64,000 nucleotides of DNA from Burkholderia multivorans ATCC BAA-247 (GTDB lineage Bacteria; Pseudomonadota; Gammaproteobacteria; Burkholderiales; Burkholderiaceae): the NCBI RefSeq assembly GCF_000959525.1, contig NZ_CP009832.1, positions 2,728,001-2,792,000 on the forward strand, read 5' to 3'. Of the stretch, positions 53,480-63,160 are shown in pieces. Under the pieces are notes generated by a model, which saw nothing but the letters and a program-made list of their open reading frames with translations, had not been told where the DNA came from and did not search any database. A program made the position numbers and the translations under genes. Position 1 is the first letter of the stretch, and each line of letters begins with the position of its first letter.

Positions 53480-53567
53480 TTCGAATCGGATGAAAACCGG
53501 CTGCGGCGCGCTCGACATGCGGCCGCATCGCCGCTGCGCCGCTGCGCCGGAGTGGCCCGCTCGCCGT

Positions 53568-54347
53568 TCAGTCGGAACGCGTGCCGCGGCGCCGCGCGAT
53601 TTCCTCGTCGACCGCGTCGCGCACCCAGTCCATCACCTCGGTTTCGAGCGCCAGCGCCACTTCGCGCGTGATCTGGCCGACCAGCCACGCCGAATGGTCG
53701 TGTAGCGCCTCGCGGCAGCGCGCTTCGATCGCGTCGCGCCCTGCGCCGGTCAGATAGGCGGTCAGACGGTTGCGCAGGCGCTCGGCGACATGCTGCGCAT
53801 CCTCGGCCGTCAGCACTGCCACCGGCTCGTCGGCGGCGGGCACAACGGCTTCAGGCAGCGTGTCGTCGACCGCGGCGCGGCCCGGCGACCGTGCGGCTGC
53901 ACTGGCGGCGTCCCCCGACGGCACGTCGGCGGCCAATGTCGACGACAGCGGCGCGCCCATCGCCGCGTCTTGCGCGACGACCTGCCGCGCGGCGCCCGGC
54001 TCGGCCGGCGCATCCGCATCGCGCGCCGCCGCCGCGTCGGCCGGCGGCCATTCGACTGCCGGCACGTCGGGTGTCGGCACCGGATGCACGGCGACGACTT
54101 CGGGATCGGCTTCGGCTTCCGGCGCGGCGGCCGGCACGGTAGACGACGCGGTAGCCGGCGCCGCGGCCGCGCCGCCCGGCACGAGCACATCGGTCAGTAG
54201 CGGCAGCGCCGCGTCGTCGTGCAGCGAGTGCTGCGCCTGCGGCGCCTGCGGCGGCACATCGGCTTCGCGCGCCTGCGCGCGTTCCGGCCGGCCCGGCACG
54301 AGAACGTCGGTCAGCGTCGGAATCGAGGATGGTTCGGGTTGTGTCAC
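53568..54347 (-). CDS. DUF2486 family protein
   Basis: This 259-residue protein has two parts. Residues 1 to about 175 are Ala/Pro-rich, disordered-looking and likely fast-evolving, but contain the exact motif LTDVLVPG twice (12-19 and 51-58). The C-terminal 80 residues (AQHVAERLRNRLTAYLTG to the Arg-rich end) are helical and look conserved. It matches DUF2486, a family known from Burkholderia, with no function assigned. It follows holC by 25 bp and pepA on the same strand, so it is co-transcribed with a replisome subunit gene. It has no signal peptide. Confidence 0.8.
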   Translation of the reverse strand: MTQPEPSSIPTLTDVLVPGRPERAQAREADVPPQAPQAQHSLHDDAALPLLTDVLVPGGAAAAPATASSTVPAAAPEAEADPEVVAVHPVPTPDVPAVEWPPADAAAARDADAPAEPGAARQVVAQDAAMGAPLSSTLAADVPSGDAASAAARSPGRAAVDDTLPEAVVPAADEPVAVLTAEDAQHVAERLRNRLTAYLTGAGRDAIEARCREALHDHSAWLVGQITREVALALETEVMDWVRDAVDEEIARRRGTRSD

Positions 54348-54372
54348 GCGAGCACTCCGTCGACGGTTTCGG

Positions 54373-54789
54373 CTAGCCGCCCTGCTTGTAATTGTTCAGC
54401 GCATAGCCGCGATCGCGGTAGAAGCGATAGCGTTCACGGCCTGCGGCCAGTTCGTCCGGCGCATTGCCGACCACTTCGAGCAGCCGCTCGAAGCGCGCGA
54501 ACTGCGCGGGCACGGCCGCGCCGAGGTTCAGCAGCACGTGGTAATGCGGCGCCTTGTCGAGGTCGGCGGCGAGCACGATCGGCGTGCCGGCCGCGTGCGC
54601 GCTGTCGACGCCGCAATGCGGAATGAAGTCGAGCGGCGAAAACGTCCACAGCCGCTCGTCGAGCGCGCGCAGGCGTGCGGGCTCCGCGACCACGACGACC
54701 GGCTGCCCCGCCTGGTAGGCCTTGCGCAGCAGCCGGCACGCATACGCGAGCGAATCGCCGACGTTCGAATGGAAATCGATCCGCGTCAT
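54373..54789 (-). CDS. holC: DNA polymerase III subunit chi
   Basis: This 138-residue subunit links the clamp loader to single-stranded DNA-binding protein at the replication fork. It starts TRIDFHSNVGDSLAYACRLLRKAY and contains the SPLDFIPH block typical of chi. The C-terminus YRDRGYALNNYKQGG is also standard. It lies between pepA (34 bp upstream) and the DUF2486 gene, in the pepA-holC order common to proteobacteria. Confidence 0.95.
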   Translation of the reverse strand: MTRIDFHSNVGDSLAYACRLLRKAYQAGQPVVVVAEPARLRALDERLWTFSPLDFIPHCGVDSAHAAGTPIVLAADLDKAPHYHVLLNLGAAVPAQFARFERLLEVVGNAPDELAAGRERYRFYRDRGYALNNYKQGG

Positions 54790-54823
54790 GACCCGCGTAC
54801 CCGCATCGTCGTCGCTCGCGCCA

Positions 54824-56335
54824 TTACTGGCCGGCGCGGTCGATCAGGAACTGCGCGAGCAACGGCACCGGACGGCCGGTCGCGCCCTTCGCCGCCCCGC
54901 TCTTCCACGCGGTGCCCGCGATGTCGAGGTGCGCCCACGGGTAGTTCTCGGTGAAGCGCGACAGGAAGCAGGCGGCCGTCACGCTGCCGGCCGGACGCCC
55001 GCCGATGTTGGCGAGATCCGCGAAGTTCGACTTCAGCTGATCTTGATACTCGTCGTCGAGCGGCAAACGCCATGCCGGATCGTTCGCCTCGCGCGACGCG
55101 TCGAGCAGTTCGCCCGCGAGCGCGTCGTCCTTCGAGAACAGCCCGCTGTTGTGATGGCCGAGCGCGATGATGCAGGCGCCCGTCAGCGTCGCGATGTCGA
55201 TCACCGCCGCCGGCTTGAAACGCTCGGCGTACGTGAGCGCGTCGCACAGGATCAGGCGGCCTTCGGCGTCGGTGTTCAGCACCTCGATCGTCAGCCCCTT
55301 CATGCTCGTCACGACGTCGCCCGGCTTCGTCGCGTTGCCGCCCGGCATGTTCTCGCAGGTCGGGATGATGCCGACGACGTTCAGCTTCAGCCCCATCTCG
55401 GCGACCGCGCGAATCGTGCCGAGCACCGAGCCGGCGCCGCACATGTCGTACTTCATTTCGTCCATGCCCTCGCCCGGCTTCAGCGAGATGCCGCCCGTGT
55501 CGAAGGTGATGCCCTTGCCGACCAGCACGATCGGCGCGGCCTTCGCGGCGGCGCCCTGATAGTGCAGCACGATGAACTGCGGCGGCTCGACCGACGCGCG
55601 CGCGACCGACAGGAACGAGCCCATCTTCAGCGCCTGGATCTGTTTCAGGCCGAGCACCTCGGCCTTCATCCCCCAGTCCTTCGCGAGCTGCTTCGCGGTG
55701 TTCGCAAGATAGGTCGGCGTGCAGACGTTGCCCGGCAGGTTGCCGAGGTCGCGGGTCAGATCCATCCCGTTCGCGAGCGCGACGGCCTGCTTGACCGCGA
55801 CCTTCGCGGCCTTCTCGTCGGCCGGCTCGACGCTGAACACCACGCGCTTCAACGTATGCGAGACCGGTTCCGGCTTGCTCTTCATCTGCGTGAACCGGTA
55901 GGTCTCGTTGCGCAGCGCGAGAATCGCCGCGCGCACGCCCCAGTCCGAGCCGCGCTCGTCGACCGGCAGCTGCGCGAGCGTGAACGTGACCTGGACGACC
56001 TTCGTCGCGAACAGCGCGCGCCATGCGGCCGTGACGGCGTCGTTGTAGGCTTTCTGGTTGAAAGCATCCTGCTTGCCGAGGCCGACCAGCAGCACGCGCG
56101 ACGCGCCGATGCCCGACACCTCCGGCAGGAACAGCGTCTTGCCGCGCTTGCCGTCCATGTCGCCGGCCTTCACGACGCGCGAAATCAGTCCCTTGGTGGC
56201 CGTGTCGATGTCCAGCGCTGCGCCCGACAGCGTCTGCGCTTCGAAGATGCCGAGCACGATGCAGTCGGACTTCCCGGTCAGGAACCCCTTCGCCTCGCCT
56301 TTGCTCCAATCACAGCCTTTTATGCTAAAGTCCAT
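54824..56335 (-). CDS. pepA: Leucyl aminopeptidase
   Basis: This is a 503-residue M17-family metalloaminopeptidase that removes N-terminal residues from peptides; in E. coli it also binds DNA. The N-terminal domain is followed by the catalytic domain with [15 protein letters not shown] and the metal-binding [17 protein letters not shown] signature. Length and start ([14 protein letters not shown]) are usual. It is the first gene of pepA-holC-DUF2486 and diverges from lptF across 122 bp, as in E. coli. Confidence 0.96.
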   Translation of the reverse strand: MDFSIKGCDWSKGEAKGFLTGKSDCIVLGIFEAQTLSGAALDIDTATKGLISRVVKAGDMDGKRGKTLFLPEVSGIGASRVLLVGLGKQDAFNQKAYNDAVTAAWRALFATKVVQVTFTLAQLPVDERGSDWGVRAAILALRNETYRFTQMKSKPEPVSHTLKRVVFSVEPADEKAAKVAVKQAVALANGMDLTRDLGNLPGNVCTPTYLANTAKQLAKDWGMKAEVLGLKQIQALKMGSFLSVARASVEPPQFIVLHYQGAAAKAAPIVLVGKGITFDTGGISLKPGEGMDEMKYDMCGAGSVLGTIRAVAEMGLKLNVVGIIPTCENMPGGNATKPGDVVTSMKGLTIEVLNTDAEGRLILCDALTYAERFKPAAVIDIATLTGACIIALGHHNSGLFSKDDALAGELLDASREANDPAWRLPLDDEYQDQLKSNFADLANIGGRPAGSVTAACFLSRFTENYPWAHLDIAGTAWKSGAAKGATGRPVPLLAQFLIDRAGQ

Positions 56336-56351
56336 CGCGCTTGTCCTCGGA

Positions 56352-56357
56352 TAAAAT
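56352..56357 (+). promoter_or_regulatory. -10 box for lptF
   Basis: TAAAAT lies about 100 bp before the lptF start in the pepA-lptF divergent gap. The -35 is poorly conserved. Confidence 0.4.
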
Positions 56358-56457
56358 CTGGGCTAAGGATGAAAGCCGCAATTATCCGCTATTTTTCCCG
56401 TGGCGGCGCGAGCGCCGCACCACGCGGGCGCTGCCTCCCGCCCTCTTCTCTTCAAGA

Positions 56458-57552
56458 ATGATCTTCGAACGCTCCCTCCAGCGCGAGCTTGCGTATACGG
56501 CTGGTGCCGTGTTCATGGTGCTGCTCACGATCATGCTCACGACGATGATGATCCGCATCGTCGGCTATGCCGCGTCCGGCGAAGTCGACCCGAAGGACGT
56601 CCTCGTGCTGATCGGCCTGACCGTCATCGGCTATCTTGCGGTGATGCTCGTCGTCACGCTGTTCGTGTCGATCCTGTTCGTGCTCACCCGGTGGTACCGG
56701 GACTCCGAAATGGTCGTCTGGCTCGCGTCGGGCGTGAGCCTCACGCGGCTCATCAAGCCGATCGGCGTGTTCGCGACGCCCATCATCGTGCTGATCACGT
56801 TCTTCGCGTTCGTCGGCTGGCCGTGGTCGAACCAGCAGAGCCGGCTGATCAAGGCGCGCTTCCAGCAGCGCGACGAGATCTCGCTGCTCGCGCCCGGCCA
56901 GTTCCGCGAATCGGCGTCGAACCATCGCGTGTTCTTCATCGAGAAGATGACGCCCGACCAGAGCAAGGTGCAGAACGTGTTCGTCACGTCCACCGAGAAC
57001 GGCAAGGTCAACGTCGTCGTGTCGCAGACGGGCCACACCGAAACCACGAAGGACGGCGACCGCTTCGTCGTGCTCGAGGACGGCCGCCGCTACGACGGCA
57101 CGCCCGGCCAGCCGAACTTCAAGATCATGGAGTTCGAGCGCTACGGCGTGAAGATCACGAGCAAGCCGGTCGTCAACGTGCCGACCACGAGCAGCACGCC
57201 CACGCCCGAGCTGCTGCGTAACCCGACGCGCGACAACCTCGCGGAATTCGCGTGGCGCGCCGGCCTGCCGCTGATCGCGATCAACCTGATGGTGCTCGGC
57301 ATTCCGCTCGCCTATCAGAACCCGCGCCGCAGCCGCACGATCAACCTCGTGATGGCCGTGCTGATCTATCTGACCTACTCGAACCTGCTGAACGTCGTGC
57401 AGGCGCAGATCGAGCAGGGCAAGATGTCGTTCGGCGTCGGGCTCGTCGCGCTGCACGTGGTCGTCGCGGCGATCGTCGCGTTCATCTTCTGGCTGCGGGT
57501 GCGCAATCGCCCGCTTTTCACACGCGCGCTGTTCGGCCGCTCGGGAGCATGA
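56458..57552 (+). CDS. lptF: LPS export ABC transporter permease LptF
   Basis: This is a 364-residue inner-membrane subunit of the LptB2FGC complex, which extracts lipopolysaccharide from the inner membrane. It has three N-terminal and three C-terminal helices around a periplasmic beta-jellyroll domain. It begins MIFERSLQRELAYTAGAVF and contains GNRLF-like permease segments such as YLAVMLVVTLFVSILFVLTRWYRDSE. An in-frame upstream start exists, but the 56458 ATG matches the family. lptG starts three bases after its stop. The ATPase LptB is not in the window. Confidence 0.95.
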   Translation: MIFERSLQRELAYTAGAVFMVLLTIMLTTMMIRIVGYAASGEVDPKDVLVLIGLTVIGYLAVMLVVTLFVSILFVLTRWYRDSEMVVWLASGVSLTRLIKPIGVFATPIIVLITFFAFVGWPWSNQQSRLIKARFQQRDEISLLAPGQFRESASNHRVFFIEKMTPDQSKVQNVFVTSTENGKVNVVVSQTGHTETTKDGDRFVVLEDGRRYDGTPGQPNFKIMEFERYGVKITSKPVVNVPTTSSTPTPELLRNPTRDNLAEFAWRAGLPLIAINLMVLGIPLAYQNPRRSRTINLVMAVLIYLTYSNLLNVVQAQIEQGKMSFGVGLVALHVVVAAIVAFIFWLRVRNRPLFTRALFGRSGA

Positions 57553-57555
57553 TCG

Positions 57556-58704
57556 ATGCGGCTCTATGAAAAGTACTTCGCGCGGCAGATCTACGTCACG
57601 TTCGTCTTCATCCTGTTCGCGTTCTCGGGCCTGTTCTTCTTCTTCGACCTGATCAGCGAACTGAACTCGGTCGGGCACGGCAACTACAAATTCGGCTACG
57701 CGGTGCTGCGCGTCGCGCTGCAGACGCCGTCGCGCTTCTACGAAATCATCCCGGTCGCCGCGCTGATCAGCGCGATCTACGTGTTCGCGCAAATGGCCGC
57801 GAACTCGGAGTTCACGATCTTCCGCGTCTCGGGCCTCGCGACCAACCAGGCGCTGCGCTCGCTGCTGAAGATCGGCGTGCCGCTCGTGATCGTCACCTAC
57901 CTGATCGGCGAGTTCGTCGGCCCGTACGCCGACCAGCTGTCCGAGCGCGTGCGGCTGCAGGCGCTCGGCGCATCGGTGTCGTCGAACTTCCAGTCCGGCG
58001 TATGGGTGAAGGACACGCTCGCCGCGCGCGAGAACGGCGAGCAGGTCACGCGTTTCGTGAACGTCGGCAGCCTCGCGCCCGATTCGACGATCAGCAACGT
58101 GCGGATCTACGAATTCGACGCGAAATTCCAGCTGAAGAACGTGCGCATCGCGCAGACGGGACGCTACGAGCCGCCCGGCCACTGGCTGCTCAAGGGCGTG
58201 ACCGAGACGGAACTGACGCCGATCCGGCCGATCGCCGGGCAAGCGCCCGATGCGCTGAACCCCGTGTACCGGTCGCAGCAGGTGTCGCTGCCCGAATACC
58301 GGCTGCGCTCGGATCTCACGCCGCAGATCCTGTCCGTGCTGCTCGTGTCGCCCGAGCGCATGTCGATCATCAACCTGTTCCGCTATATCCAGCACTTGCG
58401 CGAAAACCATCAGGACACGCAGCGCTACGACATCGCGCTGTGGCGCAAGCTGCTCTATCCGTTCGCGGTGTTCGTGATGCTCGTGCTGTCGCTGCCGTTC
58501 GCGTATCTGCATACGCGTGCGGGCGTGGTGGGCGTGAAGGTGTTCGGCGGCATCATGCTCGGGATGAGCTTCCAGCTCCTCAATACGCTGTTCTCGCATA
58601 TCGGTACGCTGAACACGTGGCCCGCGCCGCTCACCGCAGCCACACCGGGCCTGATCTATCTCGCGCTCGGGCTGTTCGCACTGAAATGGGTCGACCGGCA
58701 CTGA
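57556..58704 (+). CDS. lptG: LPS export ABC transporter permease LptG
   Basis: This is a 382-residue partner of LptF with the same six-helix plus jellyroll layout. It begins MRLYEKYFARQIYVTFVFILFAF and ends with helices around LLYPFAVFVMLVLSLPFAYLHTR and LIYLALGLFALKWVDR. It works with LptF, LptB and LptC to push LPS to the periplasmic bridge. It follows lptF with a three-base gap, so the two are coupled. Confidence 0.95.
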   Translation: MRLYEKYFARQIYVTFVFILFAFSGLFFFFDLISELNSVGHGNYKFGYAVLRVALQTPSRFYEIIPVAALISAIYVFAQMAANSEFTIFRVSGLATNQALRSLLKIGVPLVIVTYLIGEFVGPYADQLSERVRLQALGASVSSNFQSGVWVKDTLAARENGEQVTRFVNVGSLAPDSTISNVRIYEFDAKFQLKNVRIAQTGRYEPPGHWLLKGVTETELTPIRPIAGQAPDALNPVYRSQQVSLPEYRLRSDLTPQILSVLLVSPERMSIINLFRYIQHLRENHQDTQRYDIALWRKLLYPFAVFVMLVLSLPFAYLHTRAGVVGVKVFGGIMLGMSFQLLNTLFSHIGTLNTWPAPLTAATPGLIYLALGLFALKWVDRH

Positions 58705-58732
58705 GCGCCGCGCGCCCGACGGAGGATTCGAC

Positions 58733-59113
58733 ATGAATGCGCACGGCATCGTCCTGTTCGGTCATGGCGCGCGCGATCCGCGCTGGGCCGAGCCGTTCGA
58801 GCGGCTCGCCGCGCGGCTGCGCGCCGCCGGCAGCGCCGCGCAGGTATCGCTCGCGTTCCTCGAACTGATGACGCCTTCGCTCGACGCCGCGGTTGCCGCA
58901 CAGATTGCGGCCGGCTGCACGCGCGTGACCGTCGTGCCGGTGTTCTTCGGCCAGGGCGGCCACGTGCGGCGCGATCTGCCGCAACTGATCGACGCGTGCC
59001 GTGCCGCCCATCCCGGTGTCGAGATCCGCTGCGCGACGGCCGTCGGCGAAGACGACGGCGTGCTCGACGCGATCGCGCGCTACTGCATCGACCAGCTCGA
59101 ACGCGACGCCTGA
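58733..59113 (+). CDS. Short CbiX-type sirohydrochlorin chelatase
   Basis: This is a 126-residue homodimer-forming chelatase of the CbiX(S)/SirB type, which inserts Co(II) or Fe(II) into sirohydrochlorin. The metal-binding histidines are H11 (FGHGARDPRW) and H77 (GQGGHVRRDLP). The short length matches the ancestral single-domain form. A GGAGGATTC ribosome binding site precedes the ATG at 58733. It follows lptG by 28 bp but fits functionally with the SUMT gene that converges on it: both act between uroporphyrinogen III and siroheme or cobalamin. Iron versus cobalt specificity cannot be read. Confidence 0.85.
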   Translation: MNAHGIVLFGHGARDPRWAEPFERLAARLRAAGSAAQVSLAFLELMTPSLDAAVAAQIAAGCTRVTVVPVFFGQGGHVRRDLPQLIDACRAAHPGVEIRCATAVGEDDGVLDAIARYCIDQLERDA

Positions 59114-59144
59114 AAGGCAATGCGCAGCGCATAGCGCACCATGA

Positions 59145-59178
59145 CAAACGCCGGCAGATGCCGGCGTTCGTATTTTGG
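59145..59178. terminator. Terminator between the chelatase and SUMT genes
   Basis: The arms AACGCCGGCA (59147-59156) and TGCCGGCGTT (59159-59168) are followed by CGTATTTT. The genes converge here. Confidence 0.75.
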
Positions 59179-59213
59179 GGGACGGCGCGAAGCCGTCGCA
59201 TGCGGCGCCGTCG

Positions 59214-59966
59214 TCAGGCCGCGTTGCGCAGCCGGCCGCCCTCCGCTCCGCGTTGCGGCTGCCGCTCGGCGAGCGCATCGCCGATCATCAGCAGGCTCGG
59301 CTGCGCCGGATCGAGCCACGCCTGCGCCGCGCCGGCTGCCATCTCGGCGAGCGTGAGCGTCAGCGTACGCTCGCGCGCGGTGCTGCACGCCTCGACGATC
59401 GCGACCGGCGTCGTCGGCGCACGGCCCGCGTCGATCAGCTCCTGCGCGATGCCCGGCGCGCTGTCGCGCCCCATGTAGTAGACGATCGAGTCGGCACGCG
59501 CCGCTTCGCGAATCTCGTCGCTGCCCGGCGCGCGGCTGTGCGTCGCGAACGCGACGCTGCGTGCGACGCCGCGCAGCGTCAGCGAGCGCTTCAGCGTCGC
59601 CGCGCTCGCCAGTGCCGCCGTGATGCCCGGCACGACCTCGTAGTCGATGCCGGCCGCTTCGAGCGCACGCATTTCCTCGTCCGCGCGGCCGAACAGCATC
59701 GGATCGCCGCCCTTGAGCCGCACTACGCATGCGTGTTCGCGCGCCGCGTCGACGATCTGCTTGTTGATGAACTGCTGCGCGGTCGAGCGCTGCCCGCAGC
59801 GCTTGCCGACCGCGATCCTGCGTGCGTTCGGCGCGTAGTCGAGCATCTCGGGCTCGACGAGCGCGTCGTGCAGCACGACGTCGGCCGCGGCGAGCAGCCG
59901 CGCGCCGCGCACCGTGATGAGGTCCGCCGCGCCCGGCCCTGCGCCGATCAGATACACCTTGCCCAT
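59214..59966 (-). CDS. cobA: Uroporphyrinogen-III C-methyltransferase (SUMT)
   Basis: This 250-residue enzyme methylates uroporphyrinogen III twice with SAM to precorrin-2, the branch point to siroheme and cobalamin. Motifs in order are YLIGAGPGAADLITVRG, VGKRCG, VVRLKGGDPMLFGRADEE and VPGITAA. It is a stand-alone SUMT, not the CysG fusion. It is the last gene of the cys operon (71 bp after cysN), consistent with siroheme supply for the sulfite reductase CysI. Confidence 0.95.
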   Translation of the reverse strand: MGKVYLIGAGPGAADLITVRGARLLAAADVVLHDALVEPEMLDYAPNARRIAVGKRCGQRSTAQQFINKQIVDAAREHACVVRLKGGDPMLFGRADEEMRALEAAGIDYEVVPGITAALASAATLKRSLTLRGVARSVAFATHSRAPGSDEIREAARADSIVYYMGRDSAPGIAQELIDAGRAPTTPVAIVEACSTARERTLTLTLAEMAAGAAQAWLDPAQPSLLMIGDALAERQPQRGAEGGRLRNAA

Positions 59967-60037
59967 GTTTGTCGCTTCGCCTTCATGCGGGCGACGCTAC
60001 CGGCGCGCGCCGCCGCGTGGCGGCAGCGCGATGCCGG

Positions 60038-61354
60038 TTACGCCGAAAACGCCCGGATCATCCCTGCGGCGACCGTATGATGGGTCGCCTCGTCGATCAG
60101 CACGAACGCGCCCGTGCCCGGATGCGCGTCGTACGTGTCGCACACGATCGGTTTTTGCAGCGTCAGCGCGACGCGGCCGATGTCGTTCATCTTCAGGTCC
60201 TGACGGTCGGTCGCGTGCGACAGCGTATGCACGTCGAGCACCTGCTTGACGCCGCCGATCTTCGCGAACACCGTGCTCGTCGTCTGCTTCAGCAGGTACT
60301 TGCGCTGCGGCGACAGCGGCGTCTCGTCGAACCAGCACAGGTCCGCCTCGAGCTTCTTCGCGGGCGCGACCGGCTCGGCGGCCGTCACGAACATGTCGCC
60401 GCGCGACACGTCGACGTCCTGGTCGAGACGGATCGTCACCGTCTGACCCGCGAACGCGTGCGGCACGGCCGCGGTGCCGCCCGGCACCGGCGCGATGATC
60501 TCGGCGACCGTCGCGGGACGGTTCGACGGCAGCACGACGATCTCGTCGCCGACCTTCACCTCGCCCGACTCGATGCGGCCCATGTAGCCGCGGAAGTCGT
60601 CGGCCGAGCTGCCGTCCTGACGCGCGACCCACTGCACCGGGAAGCGCAGCGCATCGTGCGCCTGCGTCGCGACCGGCAGCGACTCGAGCACGTCGAGCAG
60701 CGGCTCGCCCGCATACCACGGCATGCGCTCGCTCGCGCCGACGATGTTGTCGCCCTTGAGCGCCGACACCGGCACGAAGCGCACGTCGGTCAGCCCGAGC
60801 TGCTTCGCGAGCGCGACGTACGCGTCGCGGATCTCGTTGAAGCGCGCTTCGCTGTAGTCGACGAGGTCCATCTTGTTGATCGCGACGATCACGTGCTGCA
60901 GCGCGAGCAGCTTCACGATCGCGCTGTGGCGCTTCGTCTGCGGCAGCAGTTCGGCAACGCCGTTCTCGACCGTCACGCGCGTCGCGTCGATCAGGATGAT
61001 CGCGGCATGCGCGGTCGACGCGCCCGTCACCATGTTGCGCGTGTACTGCTCGTGGCCCGGCGTGTCGGCGATGATGAACTTGCGCTTGGCCGTCGCGAAA
61101 TAGCGATACGCGACGTCGATCGTGATGCCTTGCTCGCGCTCGGCTTCCAGCCCGTCGGTCAGCAGCGCGAGGTCGAGCTCGTCGCCGACCGTGCGCTTGT
61201 TCTTCGCACGCGACAGCGCGGACAGCTGGTCGGACAGCACGGCCTTGCTGTCGTACAGCAGGCGGCCGATCAGCGTGCTCTTGCCGTCGTCGACGCTGCC
61301 CGCGGTGATGAAGCGCAGCACGCCGAGGTCTTCGGTGTTCTCGATGATGCTCAT
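60038..61354 (-). CDS. cysN: Sulfate adenylyltransferase subunit 1 (GTPase subunit)
   Basis: This is a 438-residue GTPase that couples GTP hydrolysis to APS formation by CysD. The G1 motif GSVDDGKSTLIGR, DTPGHEQYTRN and NKMDLVDY are present, followed by EF-Tu-like beta-barrel domains. It is not fused to an APS kinase (CysC). Consistent with that, the CysH here carries the extra cysteines of APS reductases, so the pathway can skip PAPS. cysD starts 23 bp upstream. Confidence 0.96.
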   Translation of the reverse strand: MSIIENTEDLGVLRFITAGSVDDGKSTLIGRLLYDSKAVLSDQLSALSRAKNKRTVGDELDLALLTDGLEAEREQGITIDVAYRYFATAKRKFIIADTPGHEQYTRNMVTGASTAHAAIILIDATRVTVENGVAELLPQTKRHSAIVKLLALQHVIVAINKMDLVDYSEARFNEIRDAYVALAKQLGLTDVRFVPVSALKGDNIVGASERMPWYAGEPLLDVLESLPVATQAHDALRFPVQWVARQDGSSADDFRGYMGRIESGEVKVGDEIVVLPSNRPATVAEIIAPVPGGTAAVPHAFAGQTVTIRLDQDVDVSRGDMFVTAAEPVAPAKKLEADLCWFDETPLSPQRKYLLKQTTSTVFAKIGGVKQVLDVHTLSHATDRQDLKMNDIGRVALTLQKPIVCDTYDAHPGTGAFVLIDEATHHTVAAGMIRAFSA

Positions 61355-61376
61355 GATGTGAATGTCCCCGTGTGCT

Positions 61377-62339
61377 TCAGAAATAGCCTTGCTTCTTGCG
61401 CTGCTCCATCGCGGCTTCGGAGGTCTGGTCGTCCATCCGCGTCGCGCCGCGCTCGGTGATCTCGGTCACCGCCGTCTCGGCGATGATCTTCTCGACGTCG
61501 TCGGCGTCGCTCTCGACCGGGCAGGTGCAGGAAATGTCGCCGACCGTGCGGAACCGCACCTGCGCGATCTCGCTCGTCTCGCCCTCGCGCATCGGCGTGA
61601 GCGGCGTGACCGGCACGAGCAGCCCGTTGCGGCGGACGATCTCGCGGCGATGCGCGTAGTAGATCGACGGCAGCTCGAGGTTTTCGCGCGCGATGTACTG
61701 CCACACGTCGAGCTCGGTCCAGTTCGAGATCGGGAACACGCGCAGATGCTCGCCCTTGTGCAGGCGCGCGTTGTACAGGCTCCACAATTCCGGACGCTGC
61801 GCCTTCGGATCCCACTGGCCGAATTCGTCGCGGAACGAGAAGATGCGCTCCTTCGCGCGCGCCTTCTCCTCGTCGCGGCGCGCACCGCCGATCATCGCGG
61901 TGAAGCCGTGCGCGTCGATCGTCTCGAGCAGCGTGACGGCCTGCGCGGCATTGCGCGAATCGGTCTCGCGGCGCAGCACGACCGTGCCGCGCTTGATCGA
62001 GTCCTCGACGTGACCGACGATCAGCTCGGCGCCGATCTCTTTCGCGCGGCGATCGCGGAAGTCGATCACTTCGTCGTAGTTGTGGCCCGTGTCGATATGG
62101 ACCAGCGGGAACGGCAGCGTGGTCTTGCGGTTCGCGCCGAGACCGAACGCCTTCAGCGCGAGGTGCAGCACGACGACCGAATCCTTGCCGCCCGAGAACA
62201 ACAGCGCCGGCTTGCTGCATTCGGCGACCAGCTCGCGCAGGATGTGGATCGACTCGGCTTCGAGCCAGTCGAGATGGCCCATGCGGCTGTCGGCGCCGGT
62301 GGGCGGGGCAAAGGCGGATTGCTCGAGCGTCGTGCTCAT
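61377..62339 (-). CDS. cysD: Sulfate adenylyltransferase subunit 2
   Basis: This 320-residue ATP-sulfurylase catalytic subunit makes APS from sulfate and ATP. The PP-loop is LLFSGGKDSVVVLHLALKAF, followed by LPFPLVHIDTGHNYDEVIDFRDR and the conserved GGARRDEEKARAKERIFSFRDEFGQWDP block. The start MSTTLEQSAFAPP at 62339 is preferred; the open frame upstream overlaps cysH. It pairs with cysN downstream. Confidence 0.96.
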   Translation of the reverse strand: MSTTLEQSAFAPPTGADSRMGHLDWLEAESIHILRELVAECSKPALLFSGGKDSVVVLHLALKAFGLGANRKTTLPFPLVHIDTGHNYDEVIDFRDRRAKEIGAELIVGHVEDSIKRGTVVLRRETDSRNAAQAVTLLETIDAHGFTAMIGGARRDEEKARAKERIFSFRDEFGQWDPKAQRPELWSLYNARLHKGEHLRVFPISNWTELDVWQYIARENLELPSIYYAHRREIVRRNGLLVPVTPLTPMREGETSEIAQVRFRTVGDISCTCPVESDADDVEKIIAETAVTEITERGATRMDDQTSEAAMEQRKKQGYF

Positions 62340-62416
62340 GGTTTCAGTCCTTCTCTTCTGGGTTCGTGCAGCCCGCTGTCGCGAGCGGCGCAATATCCGA
62401 TCTTGTCGTTCGGGCT

Positions 62417-63160
62417 TCAGTGCGATGCGTCGGCGCTTGCGGGAATCGGCGTGATCGCGATGTGCAGACCGCATTCCTTCGTGTCGCGCGACTCCCACCA
62501 CCAGCGGCCCGCGCGGCTGTCCTCGCCGGGACGGATCGCACGCGTACACGGCTCGCAGCCGATGCTCGGATAGCCGCGCGCATGCAGCGGGTTGACCGGC
62601 ACGCCGAATGCGTCGAGGTACGCCCACACGTCGCGCTCGGTCCAGTCGGCGAGCGGATTGTACTTCGCGATCCCGCGCGCCTCGTCCTGCTCTTCCTCGT
62701 GCAGCTCGGCACGCGTGACCGACTGCTCGCGGCGCTGGCCCGTGACCCACGCATCGACGTCGGCGAGCGCGCGGTTCAGCGGCTCGACCTTGCGGATGTG
62801 GCAGCACGATTTCCGCAGCTCGACGCTTTCGTAGAATGCGTTCAGTCCGTGCTCGGCGACATAGCGATCGACCGCATCCTGCTGCGGGTGGAACTGCTCG
62901 ATCTCGTACCCGTAGCGCTCGCGCACGCGGTCGATCATGCCGAGCGTCTCGGCATGCAGGCGGCCCGTGTTCAGCGAGAAGATGCCGATCGCGAGACCCT
63001 TCGACAGGATCGCGTGCGTGAGCAGCATGTCCTCCGCGGCGAGGCTGCTCGCGAGCTTCACGTTCGGATGACGCGCGGCGATCTGCGCGAGCAGCGCATC
63101 GAGCCGCTCGACCTTCGCGGCGAGTTCGGGCGTCAGCGCGGTGGCGGTCGCGTTGCTCAT
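62417..63160 (-). CDS. cysH: APS/PAPS reductase (thioredoxin-dependent, Fe-S type)
   Basis: This is a 247-residue reductase that converts adenylyl-sulfate to sulfite. The cluster cysteines C119-C120 (KSCCHIRK) and C202/C205 (GCEPC) are present, as in [4Fe-4S] APS reductases and unlike E. coli PAPS reductase. The catalytic cysteine is in the C-terminal KECGLH (C230). The substrate is therefore probably APS (family knowledge plus inference). The gene overlaps the DUF934 gene by four bases and precedes cysD. Confidence 0.95.
   Translation of the reverse strand: MSNATATALTPELAAKVERLDALLAQIAARHPNVKLASSLAAEDMLLTHAILSKGLAIGIFSLNTGRLHAETLGMIDRVRERYGYEIEQFHPQQDAVDRYVAEHGLNAFYESVELRKSCCHIRKVEPLNRALADVDAWVTGQRREQSVTRAELHEEEQDEARGIAKYNPLADWTERDVWAYLDAFGVPVNPLHARGYPSIGCEPCTRAIRPGEDSRAGRWWWESRDTKECGLHIAITPIPASADASH

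Noticed and set aside
53517-53528. 12-bp palindrome ATGCGGCCGCAT between the cytochrome and DUF2486 genes
   Set aside because: Short palindromes of G and C are expected by chance in this composition, and it has no T run to be a terminator.
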